Part shown: positions 24,436-32,906 of the stretch, one piece after another
Position numbering within the stretch: position 1 is the stretch's first letter
How the letters are laid out: each line of letters opens with the position of its first letter
Assembly: GCA_019747895.1 (NCBI GenBank)
Contig: JAIEQF010000012.1
Coordinates: 1 to 44,424, forward strand
Length of the DNA stretch: 44,424 nucleotides
Direction of reading: 5' to 3'
DNA from: Chthoniobacterales bacterium
GTDB taxonomy: Bacteria; Verrucomicrobiota; Verrucomicrobiia; Chthoniobacterales; UBA6821
Program-made: the position numbers and the translations under genes
Notes under the pieces: generated by a model
The model's database searches: none
The model's input: the letters and a program-made list of their open reading frames with translations, nothing else
What the model was told of the DNA's origin: nothing

Positions 24436-24600
24436 TCGCTATGCGAAAGTTTGAGTATTTGAAGTTTGAGTTACCGAGGCCTTCGGCAAAATAAACAAAA
24501 ATAAAACCGCAAAGCACACGGATTAGTGCGCGCCAAAAAATGACAAATTTTTTATGAAGCGCAGCCTATTGAACTCAAACTCAAACTACAGTACTCAAAC
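24436..24600. repeat. Mini-hairpins and inverted pair of AGTTTGA tracts after the L,D-transpeptidase gene
   Basis: Mini-hairpin TCGCTATGCGA (24436-24446) is followed by AGTTTGA-type units (24447-24472), the mini-hairpin GCCTTCGGC, about 90 bases, and the complementary units at 24572-24600 next to the gpsA stop. The hairpin is identical to the one in scpB. Confidence 0.75.
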
Positions 24601-24625
24601 TATTACGAAGCAGTTTTTAGTCTGT

Positions 24626-25633
24626 TTACACCTCCTCTTCCGAACGTAATTTTCGTTGTAGCAGATCATACATCGCTTCCTGAGGCGTTTTCTTTTGATG
24701 AAGAAGATCAACAACAGCGTCAATAATCGGCACTTCGATATCAAGCTTTTGAGCACAAGCCTGAGCGCTTTGAGCGGTAGGAAGTCCTTCCGCAACCATC
24801 ACCATGGAATGTTGAATTTCACTTACTGATTTTCCACGACACAATTGCAAGCCTGCTTGATAATTGCGACTGTGAGGACTAAAACAGGTCGCCATCAGAT
24901 CTCCGACGCCACTCAATCCACTAAAGGTCTGGCGATCGCCTCCCATAGCCATTCCTAGACGAGTCATTTCCGCAAGAGATCTGGTCACAATCCCAGCTTT
25001 AGCATTTTCTCCCATTCCCAAACCATCAGAGACAGCAGCAGCAATGGCAAAAATATTTTTTAAGGCACCGCCAAGTTGAATGCCGCGAATGTCCGAACTG
25101 CTATAAGCGCGATAGGAAGTTTCTTGAAAAATGGAGAGCAATCTTGTCGTCAAGGCAGGCTCTTCACATCCCAAAACCCCAGCCGCAGGCAAGCCGCGAG
25201 AGATATCTCCCGCTAAATTTGGACCAGAGAGGACCGCCATAGAGGCATGAGGCAAGATCTCTGCTAAAACTTCACTCATCAATTTACCGCTGCTATGTTC
25301 TATTCCTTTTGTGCAAGAAATCAACGTTCCAGAAAAACGAGGAGCAACTTTTGCAAAAGCTGTTGCCACGTTTCTTAAAAATTTCGAAGGGATGACAAAA
25401 AAGATTGCGCCAGCATCAGCACACTCAGCGAGCTCGTGAGTCAGATGAATGTTTTTTGGAAAAATGACACCAGGAACGTAAGCTGGATTGAGTCGCGATA
25501 TTTTTATTTCTTCAACATGATGAGGATTGTGCCCCCAAAGCGTTATGGAATCTCCTTGTTGTGCCATGGTCAATGCCAAGGCGCTGCCCCAGCTTCCAGT
25601 TCCCAATACACAAATTTTTTTTGACGATGTCAT
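24626..25633 (-). CDS. gpsA: NAD(P)H-dependent glycerol-3-phosphate dehydrogenase
   Basis: 335 residues, normal for GpsA. The NAD motif is VLGTGSWGSALALTMAQ, followed by FFVIPSKFLR, ISCTKGIE, VLSGPNLAGDISRGLPAAG, the catalytic Lys in GGALKNIFAIAAAVSDGLG, and GLSGVGDLMATCFSPHSRN. It makes sn-glycerol-3-phosphate for phospholipids. It lies four bases downstream of plsY, whose product uses that glycerol-3-phosphate, so the pair is an operon for the first steps of membrane lipid synthesis. Confidence 0.97.
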   Translation of the reverse strand: MTSSKKICVLGTGSWGSALALTMAQQGDSITLWGHNPHHVEEIKISRLNPAYVPGVIFPKNIHLTHELAECADAGAIFFVIPSKFLRNVATAFAKVAPRFSGTLISCTKGIEHSSGKLMSEVLAEILPHASMAVLSGPNLAGDISRGLPAAGVLGCEEPALTTRLLSIFQETSYRAYSSSDIRGIQLGGALKNIFAIAAAVSDGLGMGENAKAGIVTRSLAEMTRLGMAMGGDRQTFSGLSGVGDLMATCFSPHSRNYQAGLQLCRGKSVSEIQHSMVMVAEGLPTAQSAQACAQKLDIEVPIIDAVVDLLHQKKTPQEAMYDLLQRKLRSEEEV

Positions 25634-25637
25634 AAAA

Positions 25638-26354
25638 TTACTTTTTTTTGCTTTTAAAATTGGGTTCTGTTCCCTGGCATAATCGCTTCAAATTTCCGCG
25701 ATGCCTCCAAATCACAACAATCGCCATCAAGAGTGCAACCAGAAATGAAAGCCAGTCAGCGCTTATCCAAGAAGGCCAATCATAACGAGACCCAAAAAAA
25801 TAAAATACCGCAACGGTCAGCGGCAACATCGAAGCCCCAACAAGAGAAGCTAGCGAGACATAGCCCGTCGTAAAAAAAACAATCAACCAACTTCCTATAC
25901 AAAAAGGAAATGCTCCTGGAAAAAGGCCGACAATAATTCCTGCTGATGTTGAAATCCCCTTTCCTCCTCGAAAACTCAGCCAACAAGGAAAGTTATGACC
26001 TAACAACGCCATCAATGCTGCAAGGGCTCCTGGAGCGGAGTGAGGATTGATATGAACAGCCTCACTCCATCGTGTTGCTAAAATGACAGGCAACCATCCT
26101 TTTAAAAAATCGATCGCAAAAACAATTCCTCCCCATTTTTTCCCAAGCACCCGCACCACATTAGTCGCTCCAATATTTCCACTTCCATGCTGGCGAATAT
26201 CAATACCACAGCAGCGTCCCACCAAATAGCCAGCAGGGAAAGAGCCGATAAAATAAGCTCCTACGGCAAGAAGGACCCAGGCTGTAAGAAAGGCTGGAGG
26301 CTGGAGGCTGGAGACTGGAGGAAGAAGAGTTTGAAGTGCTGCTGAGTAGTTCAT
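25638..26354 (-). CDS. plsY: Acyl-phosphate:glycerol-3-phosphate acyltransferase
   Basis: 238 residues, slightly longer than the usual 195-215. Polytopic, with the PlsY motifs [34 protein letters not shown] and [21 protein letters not shown]. It acylates glycerol-3-phosphate with acyl-phosphate at the inner membrane. The first 22 residues ([16 protein letters not shown]) are not conserved and come from four GCTGGAG heptads (26291-26321). A start codon after the repeat is not obvious, so the repeat is probably translated. It is followed by gpsA. Confidence 0.95.
   Translation of the reverse strand: MNYSAALQTLLPPVSSLQPPAFLTAWVLLAVGAYFIGSFPAGYLVGRCCGIDIRQHGSGNIGATNVVRVLGKKWGGIVFAIDFLKGWLPVILATRWSEAVHINPHSAPGALAALMALLGHNFPCWLSFRGGKGISTSAGIIVGLFPGAFPFCIGSWLIVFFTTGYVSLASLVGASMLPLTVAVFYFFGSRYDWPSWISADWLSFLVALLMAIVVIWRHRGNLKRLCQGTEPNFKSKKK
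26291..26321. repeat. GCTGGAG heptad tract in the 5' end of plsY
   Basis: Four units of the 7-bp sequence GCTGGAG/ACTGGAG, translated on the minus strand into a Pro/Ser/Leu-rich extension. No opposite arm was found in the 54-base gap to msrB. Confidence 0.7.
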
Positions 26355-26408
26355 AGAGGCGTTACTATTCTATTGTCAAACAAAGTTGAAACGAAAACAA
26401 TTCTTTCA

Positions 26409-26966
26409 ATGTCACAAAATATTATCAAAATCATTTTATTTAGTTTGTGTTATGCTACTTCTCTCTCTGCGATGAATAATTCTTCTAATAATGTTGATGT
26501 CCATCTTGTTGGCCCCAATGGCTTGCCAGGGCCATTGGTCTCAGTCCCACGCGTTGTTAAGACGGACGCTGAATGGGAAAAACAACTCGGCCCTACAGCC
26601 TATCGCATTCTTCGAGCGAAAGGAACAGAGGCTCCTTTTTGTGGCAACCTTTTGGACAATCACCAAGATGGAATTTATTGTTGTGCAGGGTGTGATCTCC
26701 CGCTGTTTTCCTCTTCGTCCAAATTTCACTCTGGCACTGGCTGGCCCAGTTTTTTCCAACCCTTTACCAAAGAAAACATCATCACTCATCATGACACTTC
26801 TCACGGGATGGTCCGCAATGAGATTCTCTGCGCACGTTGCGGCGGCCATTTGGGCCATGTCTTCAATGATGGACCTCCACCAACGGGACTGCGCTATTGT
26901 TTGAATTCAGCAGCGTTGATTTTTAGAGATGAGGCAGCGATCTTGAAAAAAGAAAAGAAGAATTAA
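26409..26966 (+). CDS. msrB: Peptide-methionine (R)-S-oxide reductase, exported
   Basis: 185 residues from the ATG at 26409; the signal-like segment [18 protein letters not shown] follows it, whereas the upstream TTG gives a non-signal extension. The MsrB domain is clear: Zn-binding [10 protein letters not shown] and [15 protein letters not shown], the substrate motif SGTGWPSF and the catalytic Cys in [11 protein letters not shown]. It reduces methionine-R-sulphoxide in proteins. With a signal peptide it would act in the periplasm, protecting envelope proteins from oxidation. A separate msrA is not in the window. Confidence 0.93.
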   Translation: MSQNIIKIILFSLCYATSLSAMNNSSNNVDVHLVGPNGLPGPLVSVPRVVKTDAEWEKQLGPTAYRILRAKGTEAPFCGNLLDNHQDGIYCCAGCDLPLFSSSSKFHSGTGWPSFFQPFTKENIITHHDTSHGMVRNEILCARCGGHLGHVFNDGPPPTGLRYCLNSAALIFRDEAAILKKEKKN

Positions 26967-27026
26967 AAAATCAATCTGCCTTTATTTTCACCAGCCTTAC
27001 ACGACACTAAAAACTCTTTAGAAAAA

Positions 27027-27449
27027 CTAATTGAATTTACGCGGCTCGTTAAAAGTCCTTTCTATCGGCGCAAAAAAAGAATCTCTTGTCACTTTCACTT
27101 CTGAAGGAGTTAAATCGCTTTCTCTTGAATTGGAAAAAGAAAAATTTATTTTCCCCAAATAGTCTCTCAGACTGAACCCACTTGAGGCCCTTCCTGTTTC
27201 AGTCAATTTACCCGATATTCCCCCACCTGCGTTTGCTGCTTGGTTTTTACATTGATTCAATAGACTTTGCTTAGCAAAGGAAAATCTTACTGTAATGGAA
27301 GATAAAATATTGGAAAAACCCTTAAAAACAGCTGAACCAGCTTGCGAGCCAGCTTGCTTGACTGTATCCAACAGACTTTTTTTTTCAGAAATGCAATCCT
27401 GATTCGTCAGGTAGTTACCAAAAGATCGATTGTTTTTTACGTCACTCAT
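27027..27449 (-). CDS. Hypothetical protein
   Basis: 140 residues, hydrophilic, Ser/Asn-rich, with no signal peptide. A central amphipathic region (LLDTVKQAGSQAGSAVFKGF, then NILSSITVRFSFAKQSL) might pack as helices. I recognise no family. The composition is coding-like and lies in an otherwise empty 500-base interval between msrB and nadE, so I think it is real. Its ATG is 18 bases downstream of the nadE stop, on the same strand, and could be cotranscribed with it. Confidence 0.5.
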   Translation of the reverse strand: MSDVKNNRSFGNYLTNQDCISEKKSLLDTVKQAGSQAGSAVFKGFSNILSSITVRFSFAKQSLLNQCKNQAANAGGGISGKLTETGRASSGFSLRDYLGKINFSFSNSRESDLTPSEVKVTRDSFFAPIERTFNEPRKFN

Positions 27450-27466
27450 TGTATCAATAAAAACAA

Positions 27467-29152
27467 TTAACCTTCTTGATACCTTTGCGCAATCGGAAAG
27501 CGCCGTCCAACTCCAAAAGCTCTCCCTGTGACCTTTAAGCCAGGAGCGGCCTGCTGACGTTTGTACTCACTGCGATAAACTTGAGTCACTATCCAGCGAA
27601 CTGTTTTCTCTTCAAATCCCAGCGCCACAATTTCTGCAATAGAGCGATGCTCTTCAACAGCAAGTCGCAAGATCGCATCGAGGATCTCATAAGGCGGCAA
27701 TGAGTCTTGATCTTTTTGATTGGGCCTCAACTCGGCGCTAGGATCTTTTTCTAATGTGGCACGCGGAATGATCTCTCGCTGACGATTGATCCAATGTGAC
27801 AATTCATAGACGATGGTTTTTGGTACATCAGCAATTACGGCAAGGCCACCACACATGTCGCCATACAACGTGCAATAGCCGACTGCCATCTCGCTTTTAT
27901 TTCCTGTTGTAAGAACCATACTTCCCAGTTTGTTAGAAAGGGCCATCAACGTTACACCGCGCAATCGCGACTGAAGATTTTCTTCAGTAATGTCTGCAGA
28001 ATATCCTGCAAAAGGTTCTTGAAGCGCCCGCAGCATCCCTTCGTAAGAGGTTGTGATGGGCAAATGGAGTGTTTGCATTCCCAGATTATTCGCCAAGGCA
28101 TGAGCATCATCGATGCTCCCTTGTGATGAGTAAGGCCCTGGCATCAAAACTCCCGTTACCGAATCCGCTCCCAGCGCCTCAACAGCGATGGTGGCCACTA
28201 ACGCGGAATCGATCCCACCGCTGAGTCCGAGAAGCGCTTTTTTAAAACCACATTTGTGAAGATAATCTCTCACTCCCAAGACCAAGGCATCGTAAAGCTC
28301 TTCCAGCTCCACGTCGCGAAGGCTCTTTTTAGGAGCAAGCGGGTCAGTCCCGTAATTTGTCATTTCATGCTTAACATTAAGGGACTGACCCCATTGCTCA
28401 TCGATGACTTTGTTTTCTTCACGACATCCTGACAAGCGTTGCACCGCATTGCCACCAGCAGCAATCACCAACGAGTTTCCATCAAAAATCAATTGATCAT
28501 TCGCTCCCACAGCATTGCAATAGACGATGGAAACGTGAAAACGCTTTGCTTGAGCGCGCAACATTTGTTCGCGCAGTGCTGACTTCCCTATTTGAAAAGG
28601 AGAAGCACTCAAATTGACAATCATCTCAGCCCCTGATGCCATCAGCTCCTGAAGGGGATCATAGCGATAAAGAGCTTGCGGCAAATAGTCGGGTGTCCAA
28701 AGATCTTCGCAAATGGTGATGCCTATTTTTTTTCCTTGAACCTCAAACAAAGACACTTCTTTTCCTGGCTCAAAATAGCGGGCCTCATCAAAGACATCGT
28801 AAGTCGGGAGCAATCGCTTATGCGCAACAATAATTGGATAATCTTTTCTCAAGACTGCAGCTGCATTAAAAAATGGTTTTCCTTGTGCACTCGAATTCAC
28901 ATCGACAAATCCAACAACGAGAGGAACAGTACCGACTTGTTCTTGCAGCCGATCAAGCTGCTGCCGCGTACGCCCTACAAAGTCACTGACAAAAAGAAGA
29001 TCTTGCGGCGGATAACCTGTCAACGCCAACTCTGGCGTGATCACCAACTCGGCTCCTTGCGCGACCAGATCGCGATAGGCAGCGAGGATGAGGCCTGCAT
29101 TGCCTGCAAGATCACCAACAGTACTGTTAATTTGGGCAATTCCAATATTCAT
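27467..29152 (-). CDS. nadE: Glutamine-dependent NAD+ synthetase with a small in-frame palindromic insertion
   Basis: 561 residues. The N-terminal nitrilase-like glutaminase (about 1-250) has the Glu in [15 protein letters not shown], the Lys in [13 protein letters not shown] and the Cys in [14 protein letters not shown]. The C-terminal synthetase has the ATP loop [59 protein letters not shown] and the terminal [13 protein letters not shown]. It amidates nicotinate-adenine dinucleotide in the last step of NAD synthesis. Residues about 254-272, in the linker between the domains ([19 protein letters not shown]), come from a palindrome like the one in hemC. The start codon adjoins a GTTACAG tract. 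Confidence 0.96.
   Translation of the reverse strand: MNIGIAQINSTVGDLAGNAGLILAAYRDLVAQGAELVITPELALTGYPPQDLLFVSDFVGRTRQQLDRLQEQVGTVPLVVGFVDVNSSAQGKPFFNAAAVLRKDYPIIVAHKRLLPTYDVFDEARYFEPGKEVSLFEVQGKKIGITICEDLWTPDYLPQALYRYDPLQELMASGAEMIVNLSASPFQIGKSALREQMLRAQAKRFHVSIVYCNAVGANDQLIFDGNSLVIAAGGNAVQRLSGCREENKVIDEQWGQSLNVKHEMTNYGTDPLAPKKSLRDVELEELYDALVLGVRDYLHKCGFKKALLGLSGGIDSALVATIAVEALGADSVTGVLMPGPYSSQGSIDDAHALANNLGMQTLHLPITTSYEGMLRALQEPFAGYSADITEENLQSRLRGVTLMALSNKLGSMVLTTGNKSEMAVGYCTLYGDMCGGLAVIADVPKTIVYELSHWINRQREIIPRATLEKDPSAELRPNQKDQDSLPPYEILDAILRLAVEEHRSIAEIVALGFEEKTVRWIVTQVYRSEYKRQQAAPGLKVTGRAFGVGRRFPIAQRYQEG
28340..28392. repeat. Short palindrome with GGGTCAGTCCC ends inside nadE
   Basis: GCGGGTCAGTCCC at 28340 and GGGACTGACCCCA ending at 28392 form inverted ends around about 27 AT-rich bases. 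It is translated in frame in the inter-domain linker of NadE. It shares its ends with the hemC palindrome but not the interior. Confidence 0.75.
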
Positions 29153-29156
29153 GAGC

Positions 29157-29189
29157 TCAGGTTACAGATTACAGATCACAGGTTACAGG
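29157..29189. repeat. GTTACAG heptad tract upstream of nadE
   Basis: Four to five degenerate units of 7 bp (GTTACAG, ATTACAG, ATCACAG, GTTACAG), starting five bases before the nadE ATG. The same units occur between queD and spmAB and upstream of glnII. No second arm is seen before the palindromic element at 29211. Confidence 0.7.
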
Positions 29190-29210
29190 AGAAATTTCTA
29201 AGCTAGGTGT

Positions 29211-29352
29211 AGAGTGTATTCCAAATGCGCTGAGGCTAGTGAAGTACAAGGCGCGAGGAGCACAGACGCTGAGCGTATATATAATACGTGAAGCGGTGAG
29301 CACCACAGCAACGTAGTAATTCACAGCATCAGTAGCATTTGGGATGCGCTCT
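29211..29352. repeat. Palindromic element copy 6, between nadE and rplQ
   Basis: A divergent member with AAATGC replacing AAATTC at the core ends (CCAAATGCGCTGAGGC to GCATCAGTAGCATTTGGG). The interior has CACAGACGCTGAGCGTATAT, AATACGTGAAGCGGTGAGCACC and ACAGCAACGTAGTAATTCACAG, matching copy 5 best. The outer arms AGAGTGTATTCC and GGGATGCGCTCT are specific to it, with two G-T-type mismatches. It is 3' of the rplQ terminator. Confidence 0.8.
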
Positions 29353-29360
29353 AAACAAAT

Positions 29361-29392
29361 GAGCCCGGATTTGCATCCAGGCTCATTGTGAT
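29361..29392 (-). terminator. Probable intrinsic terminator of rpoA-rplQ
   Basis: On the minus strand AATGAGCCTGGA, a 6-base loop and TCCGGGCTCATT form a long stem followed by TTGTTT. It lies about 50 bases after the rplQ stop. The T-run is weak. Confidence 0.65.
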
Positions 29393-29439
29393 TTTTGTTA
29401 CGAGGCTATTTTAGTCCCGGCCTCACCGGTTCTGGGGAT

Positions 29440-29850
29440 TTATTCTTTCGAAGCTTTTTCAGCTTCAACAGTTGTCTCAGTAGTTGATACTACAGGCGCA
29501 TCGACCCATTCTAAGTAAGCCATCGGAGCACTATCACTCTGACGAGGTCCTAGCTTAATAATTCGTGTGTACCCACCTTGGCGATTCGCCGCAGCAGGCG
29601 CAATATTTTCAAAAAGGACTTTGACGATATCTTTTTGCTTGAGATAGGAAATCGCTATCCGGCGTGCATGAAGATCCCCTTTTTTACCAAGAGTGACCAT
29701 CTTTTCTGCAAGCGGCTTTGTTGCCTTTGCCTTAGCAAGTGTTGTTTTAATACGACGGTGCTCGATCAAGCTACAAACTTGATTGGAGAGCATAGAATCT
29801 CGGTGCGCTGTGGAGCGGCCGAGCTTAACAGTTTTTCTGCGATGGCGCAT
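29440..29850 (-). CDS. rplQ: 50S ribosomal protein L17
   Basis: 136 residues, 10-15 more than usual because of an acidic C-terminal tail (VVSTTETTVEAEKASKE). The signature start is MRHRRKTVKLGRSTAHRDSM, continuing SNQVCSLIEHRRIKTTLAKAK and ending its conserved part with GGYTRIIKLGPRQSDSAPMA. L17 lines the 50S subunit near the exit tunnel. It is 37 bases downstream of rpoA, the common bacterial order. The usual upstream genes rpsM, rpsK and rpsD are missing, so this is a detached end of the alpha operon. Confidence 0.97.
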   Translation of the reverse strand: MRHRRKTVKLGRSTAHRDSMLSNQVCSLIEHRRIKTTLAKAKATKPLAEKMVTLGKKGDLHARRIAISYLKQKDIVKVLFENIAPAAANRQGGYTRIIKLGPRQSDSAPMAYLEWVDAPVVSTTETTVEAEKASKE

Positions 29851-29887
29851 AATTTAAAAGTAATGTTAAAAGTTGAAAAATCAAAAA

Positions 29888-30895
29888 CTATTCCACTACT
29901 GGAGCAGAAACCTCAATAAGGCCTGCCTCAAACTTCATACCAAGTCCAAGACCAAGTTGAACAAGTTTGTCTTTGATTTCATTGAGTGATTTCTTACCAA
30001 AGTTACGATACTTCAGCATTTCAGGTTCTGATTTTTGAGCCAATTGTCCGACTGATGTAATGTTAGCATTATTCAAGCAGTTGGCTGCACGTACAGAGAG
30101 CTCAATTTCATTGACACTCATTGCAAGCAATTTCTTTAAACGGCTGTTTTCTTGACTGACTTCCGTTGGAGTTTCATCAAACTCAATTTGAGTATCATCA
30201 TAATTGACGAAGACATCGAGATGGTGACGCAAGATAGCGGAAGCTTGAAGGACAGCTTCCTCAGGTGTCAAACGGCCATCAGTCCAGAGTTCAAGAATCA
30301 GCTTGTCGTAATCGGTACGTTGTCCAACACGAGTATTCTCGACAGAGTATTTAACCTTTGTGACTGGAGAAAAAATGGAATCAATTGCAATCACACCGAT
30401 CGGCATGTCAGGATATTTATTTTCATCACCTGTTGCAAAGCCGCGCCCTACCTTGATCTCGAGCTCAGCCTCAAACTTCATCTTCTTGTCGAGGGTACAA
30501 ATATGTTGCTCTGGGTTCAGAACTTCGCATTGAGCGCTGGAAGCAATGTCTCCTGCGGTAACGGCTCCTTCTTTGTTAACCGAAAGAATCAAGTTCCGCA
30601 CTTCATGATCATGAGCTTTAAATTTTACCTTCTTGAGGTTGAGGATGATTTCAACAACATCTTCTACCACGCCTGGTAAGCTGGAAAATTCATGAGCAGC
30701 ACCTTCAATACGAACGGAAGTAATAGCGGCACCTTCGAGCGAGGAGAGCAATGTCCGACGCAACGAGTTCCCAATGGTGTGGCCGTAACCAGCTTCAAAC
30801 GGCTCAGCAATAAACTTTGCGTAGGTAGGAGTAGCGGCGTTCTCTTCTTTAACAAGAGATTTTGGCATTTCAAAACGACCAAGACGAATAGGCAT
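29888..30895 (-). CDS. rpoA: DNA-directed RNA polymerase subunit alpha
   Basis: 335 residues, normal length. The N-terminal dimerisation domain has FIAEPFEAGYGHTIGNSLRRTLLSSLEGAA (seen as FIAEPFEAGYGHTIGNSL and RRTLLSSLEG) and the AHEFSSLPGVVEDVVEIILN assembly segment. The C-terminal domain with two helix-hairpin-helix units begins SVNEIELSVRAANCLNNANI and includes LKYRNFGKKSLNEIKDKL, which contacts UP elements and activators. It nucleates RNA polymerase assembly. The 300 bases upstream (30896-31195) hold only an inverted short-period repeat; any promoter must lie there. Confidence 0.97.
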   Translation of the reverse strand: MPIRLGRFEMPKSLVKEENAATPTYAKFIAEPFEAGYGHTIGNSLRRTLLSSLEGAAITSVRIEGAAHEFSSLPGVVEDVVEIILNLKKVKFKAHDHEVRNLILSVNKEGAVTAGDIASSAQCEVLNPEQHICTLDKKMKFEAELEIKVGRGFATGDENKYPDMPIGVIAIDSIFSPVTKVKYSVENTRVGQRTDYDKLILELWTDGRLTPEEAVLQASAILRHHLDVFVNYDDTQIEFDETPTEVSQENSRLKKLLAMSVNEIELSVRAANCLNNANITSVGQLAQKSEPEMLKYRNFGKKSLNEIKDKLVQLGLGLGMKFEAGLIEVSAPVVE

Positions 30896-31053
30896 AATAG
30901 TAATGTTTCCTGTGCCGGGTTTCCCTTGGCGCTATCTGGCACTCAGCAAAAAACGGAGCACCCAAGGACCGACGGCAATGATAAATTTGCGCAGCCCGTG
31001 ACTGTAACAGAACTTGAGCTGCATGCAATCTTTTTTAGAAAGAAATAAGAATT

Positions 31054-31180
31054 TAACCACAAAGATTACAAATGTCGCTTTCAACGACATCGCATAGATC
31101 ACAAAAGAGATTTTTTTATAAAAAATTCTTTTTGTGCTCCTTGTGTTGCTGCGTTAGCGGCATTTGTGATCCTTGTGATG
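31054..31180. repeat. Inverted short-period repeat between rpoA and glnII
   Basis: TTAACCACAAAGATTACAAA with a mini-hairpin ATGTCGCTTTCAACGACAT (31072-31090) and ATCACAAAAGAG is mirrored by TTTTTGTGCTCCTTGTG, then CATTTGTGATCCTTGTGATG. The pairing is imperfect. From 30896 to 31053 I see no gene or clear signal. Confidence 0.55.
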
Positions 31181-31195
31181 AACCCTCTTTCTGTC

Positions 31196-32215
31196 CTACT
31201 TCGTAGGCACCGTCGCAATCGTCTGCACGATGCGGCTTGCGATCTTGTACGGATCGGCCTGAGAATTAGGACGGCGATCTTCGAGGTAGCCTTTGTAACC
31301 GCTGTTAACAAAGCTGTGAGGAATCCGAATGGAAGCACCACGATTGGCTATTCCATAATTAAATTTATCAATCGACTGTGTCTCATGAAGTCCTGTCAGA
31401 CGAAGATGGTTGTCAGGACCATAAACAGCGATGTGTTCGTTTTTGAATTTATCAAAAGCGGCCATCAACTTTTCAAAATAGTCTTTGCCACCTTGTTCAC
31501 GCATAAATTTGGTAGAAAAATTACAATGCATACCGGAACCGTTCCAATCAAAATCTTTTCCGAGCGGCTTGCAATGAAACTCCACATCAACGCCATAGCT
31601 TTCACAGAGACGCATCAGCAAGTAGCGGGCCATCCAAACCTCATCAGCAGCGGTTTTGGAGCCTTTCCCAAAAACTTGGAACTCCCATTGTCCTTTGGCC
31701 ACTTCCGCATTAATCCCCTCGTGGTTGATCCCTGCGGCAAGACAAAGTTCTAGGTGTTCATCGACAATGTCACGAGCGATACCACCAACTTGTGCATAAC
31801 CCACACCGCAGTAATAACGGCCTTGTGGTTCCGGAAAACCACTTTGAGGAAAGCCGAGTGGACGTCCTTCGCTATAAAGAAAATATTCCTGTTCAAATCC
31901 AAACCAGACATCAGGCTCATCGATGATCGTGGCGCGCGAGTTCGAAGGATGGGGCGTGCCATCTGGCATCAAGACCTCAGCCATGACAAGAAATCCATTT
32001 TCTTTGGTCGGATCGACATAGAGAGCCACCGGCTTGAGGATACAATCTGAGCTTTTTCCCTCTGCTTGACGCGTCGAACTTCCATCAAAATTCCACATCG
32101 GAATTTCAGCCAAGGTGGGCGCTGTTTCAAATTCTTTGACGGTAGTTTTGCTACGGAGATTGGCAACGGGTTCATAACCGTCGAGCCAGATATATTCTAA
32201 TTTGTATTTAGCCAT
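31196..32215 (-). CDS. glnII: Glutamine synthetase, type II (eukaryote-like)
   Basis: 339 residues, the short GSII form rather than the 450-residue GlnA. Characteristic segments are LEYIWLDGYEPVANLRSKT, EIPMWNFDGSSTRQAEGKSS, WFGFEQEYFLYSEGRPLGFP, the ammonia/glutamate site GINAEVAKGQWEFQVFG and the C-terminal GIANRGASIRIPHS. It condenses ammonia and glutamate with ATP. GSII is typical of eukaryotes but also occurs in some rhizobia, actinobacteria and PVC bacteria. PII is encoded elsewhere in the window. The start is next to a GTTACAG-like tract. Confidence 0.96.
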   Translation of the reverse strand: MAKYKLEYIWLDGYEPVANLRSKTTVKEFETAPTLAEIPMWNFDGSSTRQAEGKSSDCILKPVALYVDPTKENGFLVMAEVLMPDGTPHPSNSRATIIDEPDVWFGFEQEYFLYSEGRPLGFPQSGFPEPQGRYYCGVGYAQVGGIARDIVDEHLELCLAAGINHEGINAEVAKGQWEFQVFGKGSKTAADEVWMARYLLMRLCESYGVDVEFHCKPLGKDFDWNGSGMHCNFSTKFMREQGGKDYFEKLMAAFDKFKNEHIAVYGPDNHLRLTGLHETQSIDKFNYGIANRGASIRIPHSFVNSGYKGYLEDRRPNSQADPYKIASRIVQTIATVPTK

Positions 32216-32219
32216 AATG

Positions 32220-32366
32220 AGCAGGGTACAGGGTTATAGGGAACAGGAAGAATCCAATTAAATTCGAAAATCTAAATTTAAATAAAGTTGCTGGCAATGA
32301 TAATCATAGACTTTGTTTTAAAACCTTAAAAAAATCTGTAAACTGTAATCTGAAATCTGTAACCTG
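32220..32366. repeat. Inverted pair of CAGGGTA/CTGTAAT tracts between glnII and the kinase-like gene
   Basis: CAGGGTACAGGGTTATAGGG at 32220-32247 is mirrored by CTGTAATCTGAAATCTGTAA at 32336-32366, with an AT-rich middle. Each arm runs to within a few bases of a start codon of the divergent genes, as at queD-spmAB. Confidence 0.7.
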
Positions 32367-32373
32367 ATTCTCC

Positions 32374-32772
32374 ATGCAAGCTGTTAAAGACACTCTTCGG
32401 GCTACCGTTCACGTCACTTTTGATGGACGTGTCTTAAAGCAATTTCGCGGGCCACAAGCCGCAGAGCGCTTTACTAACGAAGTGAAGATGCTCCGTTTTT
32501 TGGACCAACATCATTGCCCCTTTGTACCGCGTTTATTAGAAATCGATGAAAGCGCTTTAAAAATTGTCACAACGAGCTGTGGATCTCGCGTAGAGCACCT
32601 CGATGAGGGGCGCCTGCAAGAACTTTTTGATGAACTAGAACAGTATGGCGTACGCCATGATGATCGTGATAAACGAAATATCACTTACCGACAACGAGAC
32701 GGTCGTTTTTGTATTATCGATTTTGAATTTGCAACGATGATCGAAGACAAAGGGCTTAAGGCTGAGGACTAA
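32374..32772 (+). CDS. Minimal protein-kinase-like protein
   Basis: 132 residues holding the reduced core of the kinase fold. K22 (VLKQF) and E36 (TNEVKML) fit the lysine-glutamate pair. H95-x-D97-xxxx-N102 in RHDDRDKRNITY fits the catalytic loop, and D116-F-E in CIIDFEFA fits the metal-binding DFG position, with E in place of G as in Bud32/RIO and WaaP kinases. There is no glycine-rich loop or C-lobe extension. It may phosphorylate a protein or small molecule; substrate unknown. A PP2C phosphatase gene follows 94 bases later on the same strand. The last residues (KGLKAED) are encoded by a repeat tract. Confidence 0.8.
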   Translation: MQAVKDTLRATVHVTFDGRVLKQFRGPQAAERFTNEVKMLRFLDQHHCPFVPRLLEIDESALKIVTTSCGSRVEHLDEGRLQELFDELEQYGVRHDDRDKRNITYRQRDGRFCIIDFEFATMIEDKGLKAED

Positions 32773-32906
32773 AGGTTTTTTGACTTACTTAACAAAGATT
32801 AATTTTTAACGAATTTATTGAAAACATTCTTTTGACACTTGTTCCACAAATCAAAATTTTTTTCCTTTGCATACCTTCAGCCCTCAGCCCTCAGCCTTCA
32901 GCCCTT
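32751..32906. repeat. Inverted pair of CAGCCCT heptad tracts across the kinase-PP2C junction
   Basis: The left tract (32751-32775) is the complement of the CAGCCCT/CAGCCTT units at 32874-32906. The left arm is translated as the kinase C-terminus and the right arm as the PP2C N-terminus. The AT-rich spacer between them is about 95 bases. Confidence 0.75.

Noticed and set aside
30896-31195. Search for missing ribosomal genes (rpsK, rpsD) or a regulatory RNA upstream of rpoA
   Set aside because: No ribosomal protein sequence is present in any frame, and I found only an imperfect short-period inverted repeat with no recognisable riboswitch.
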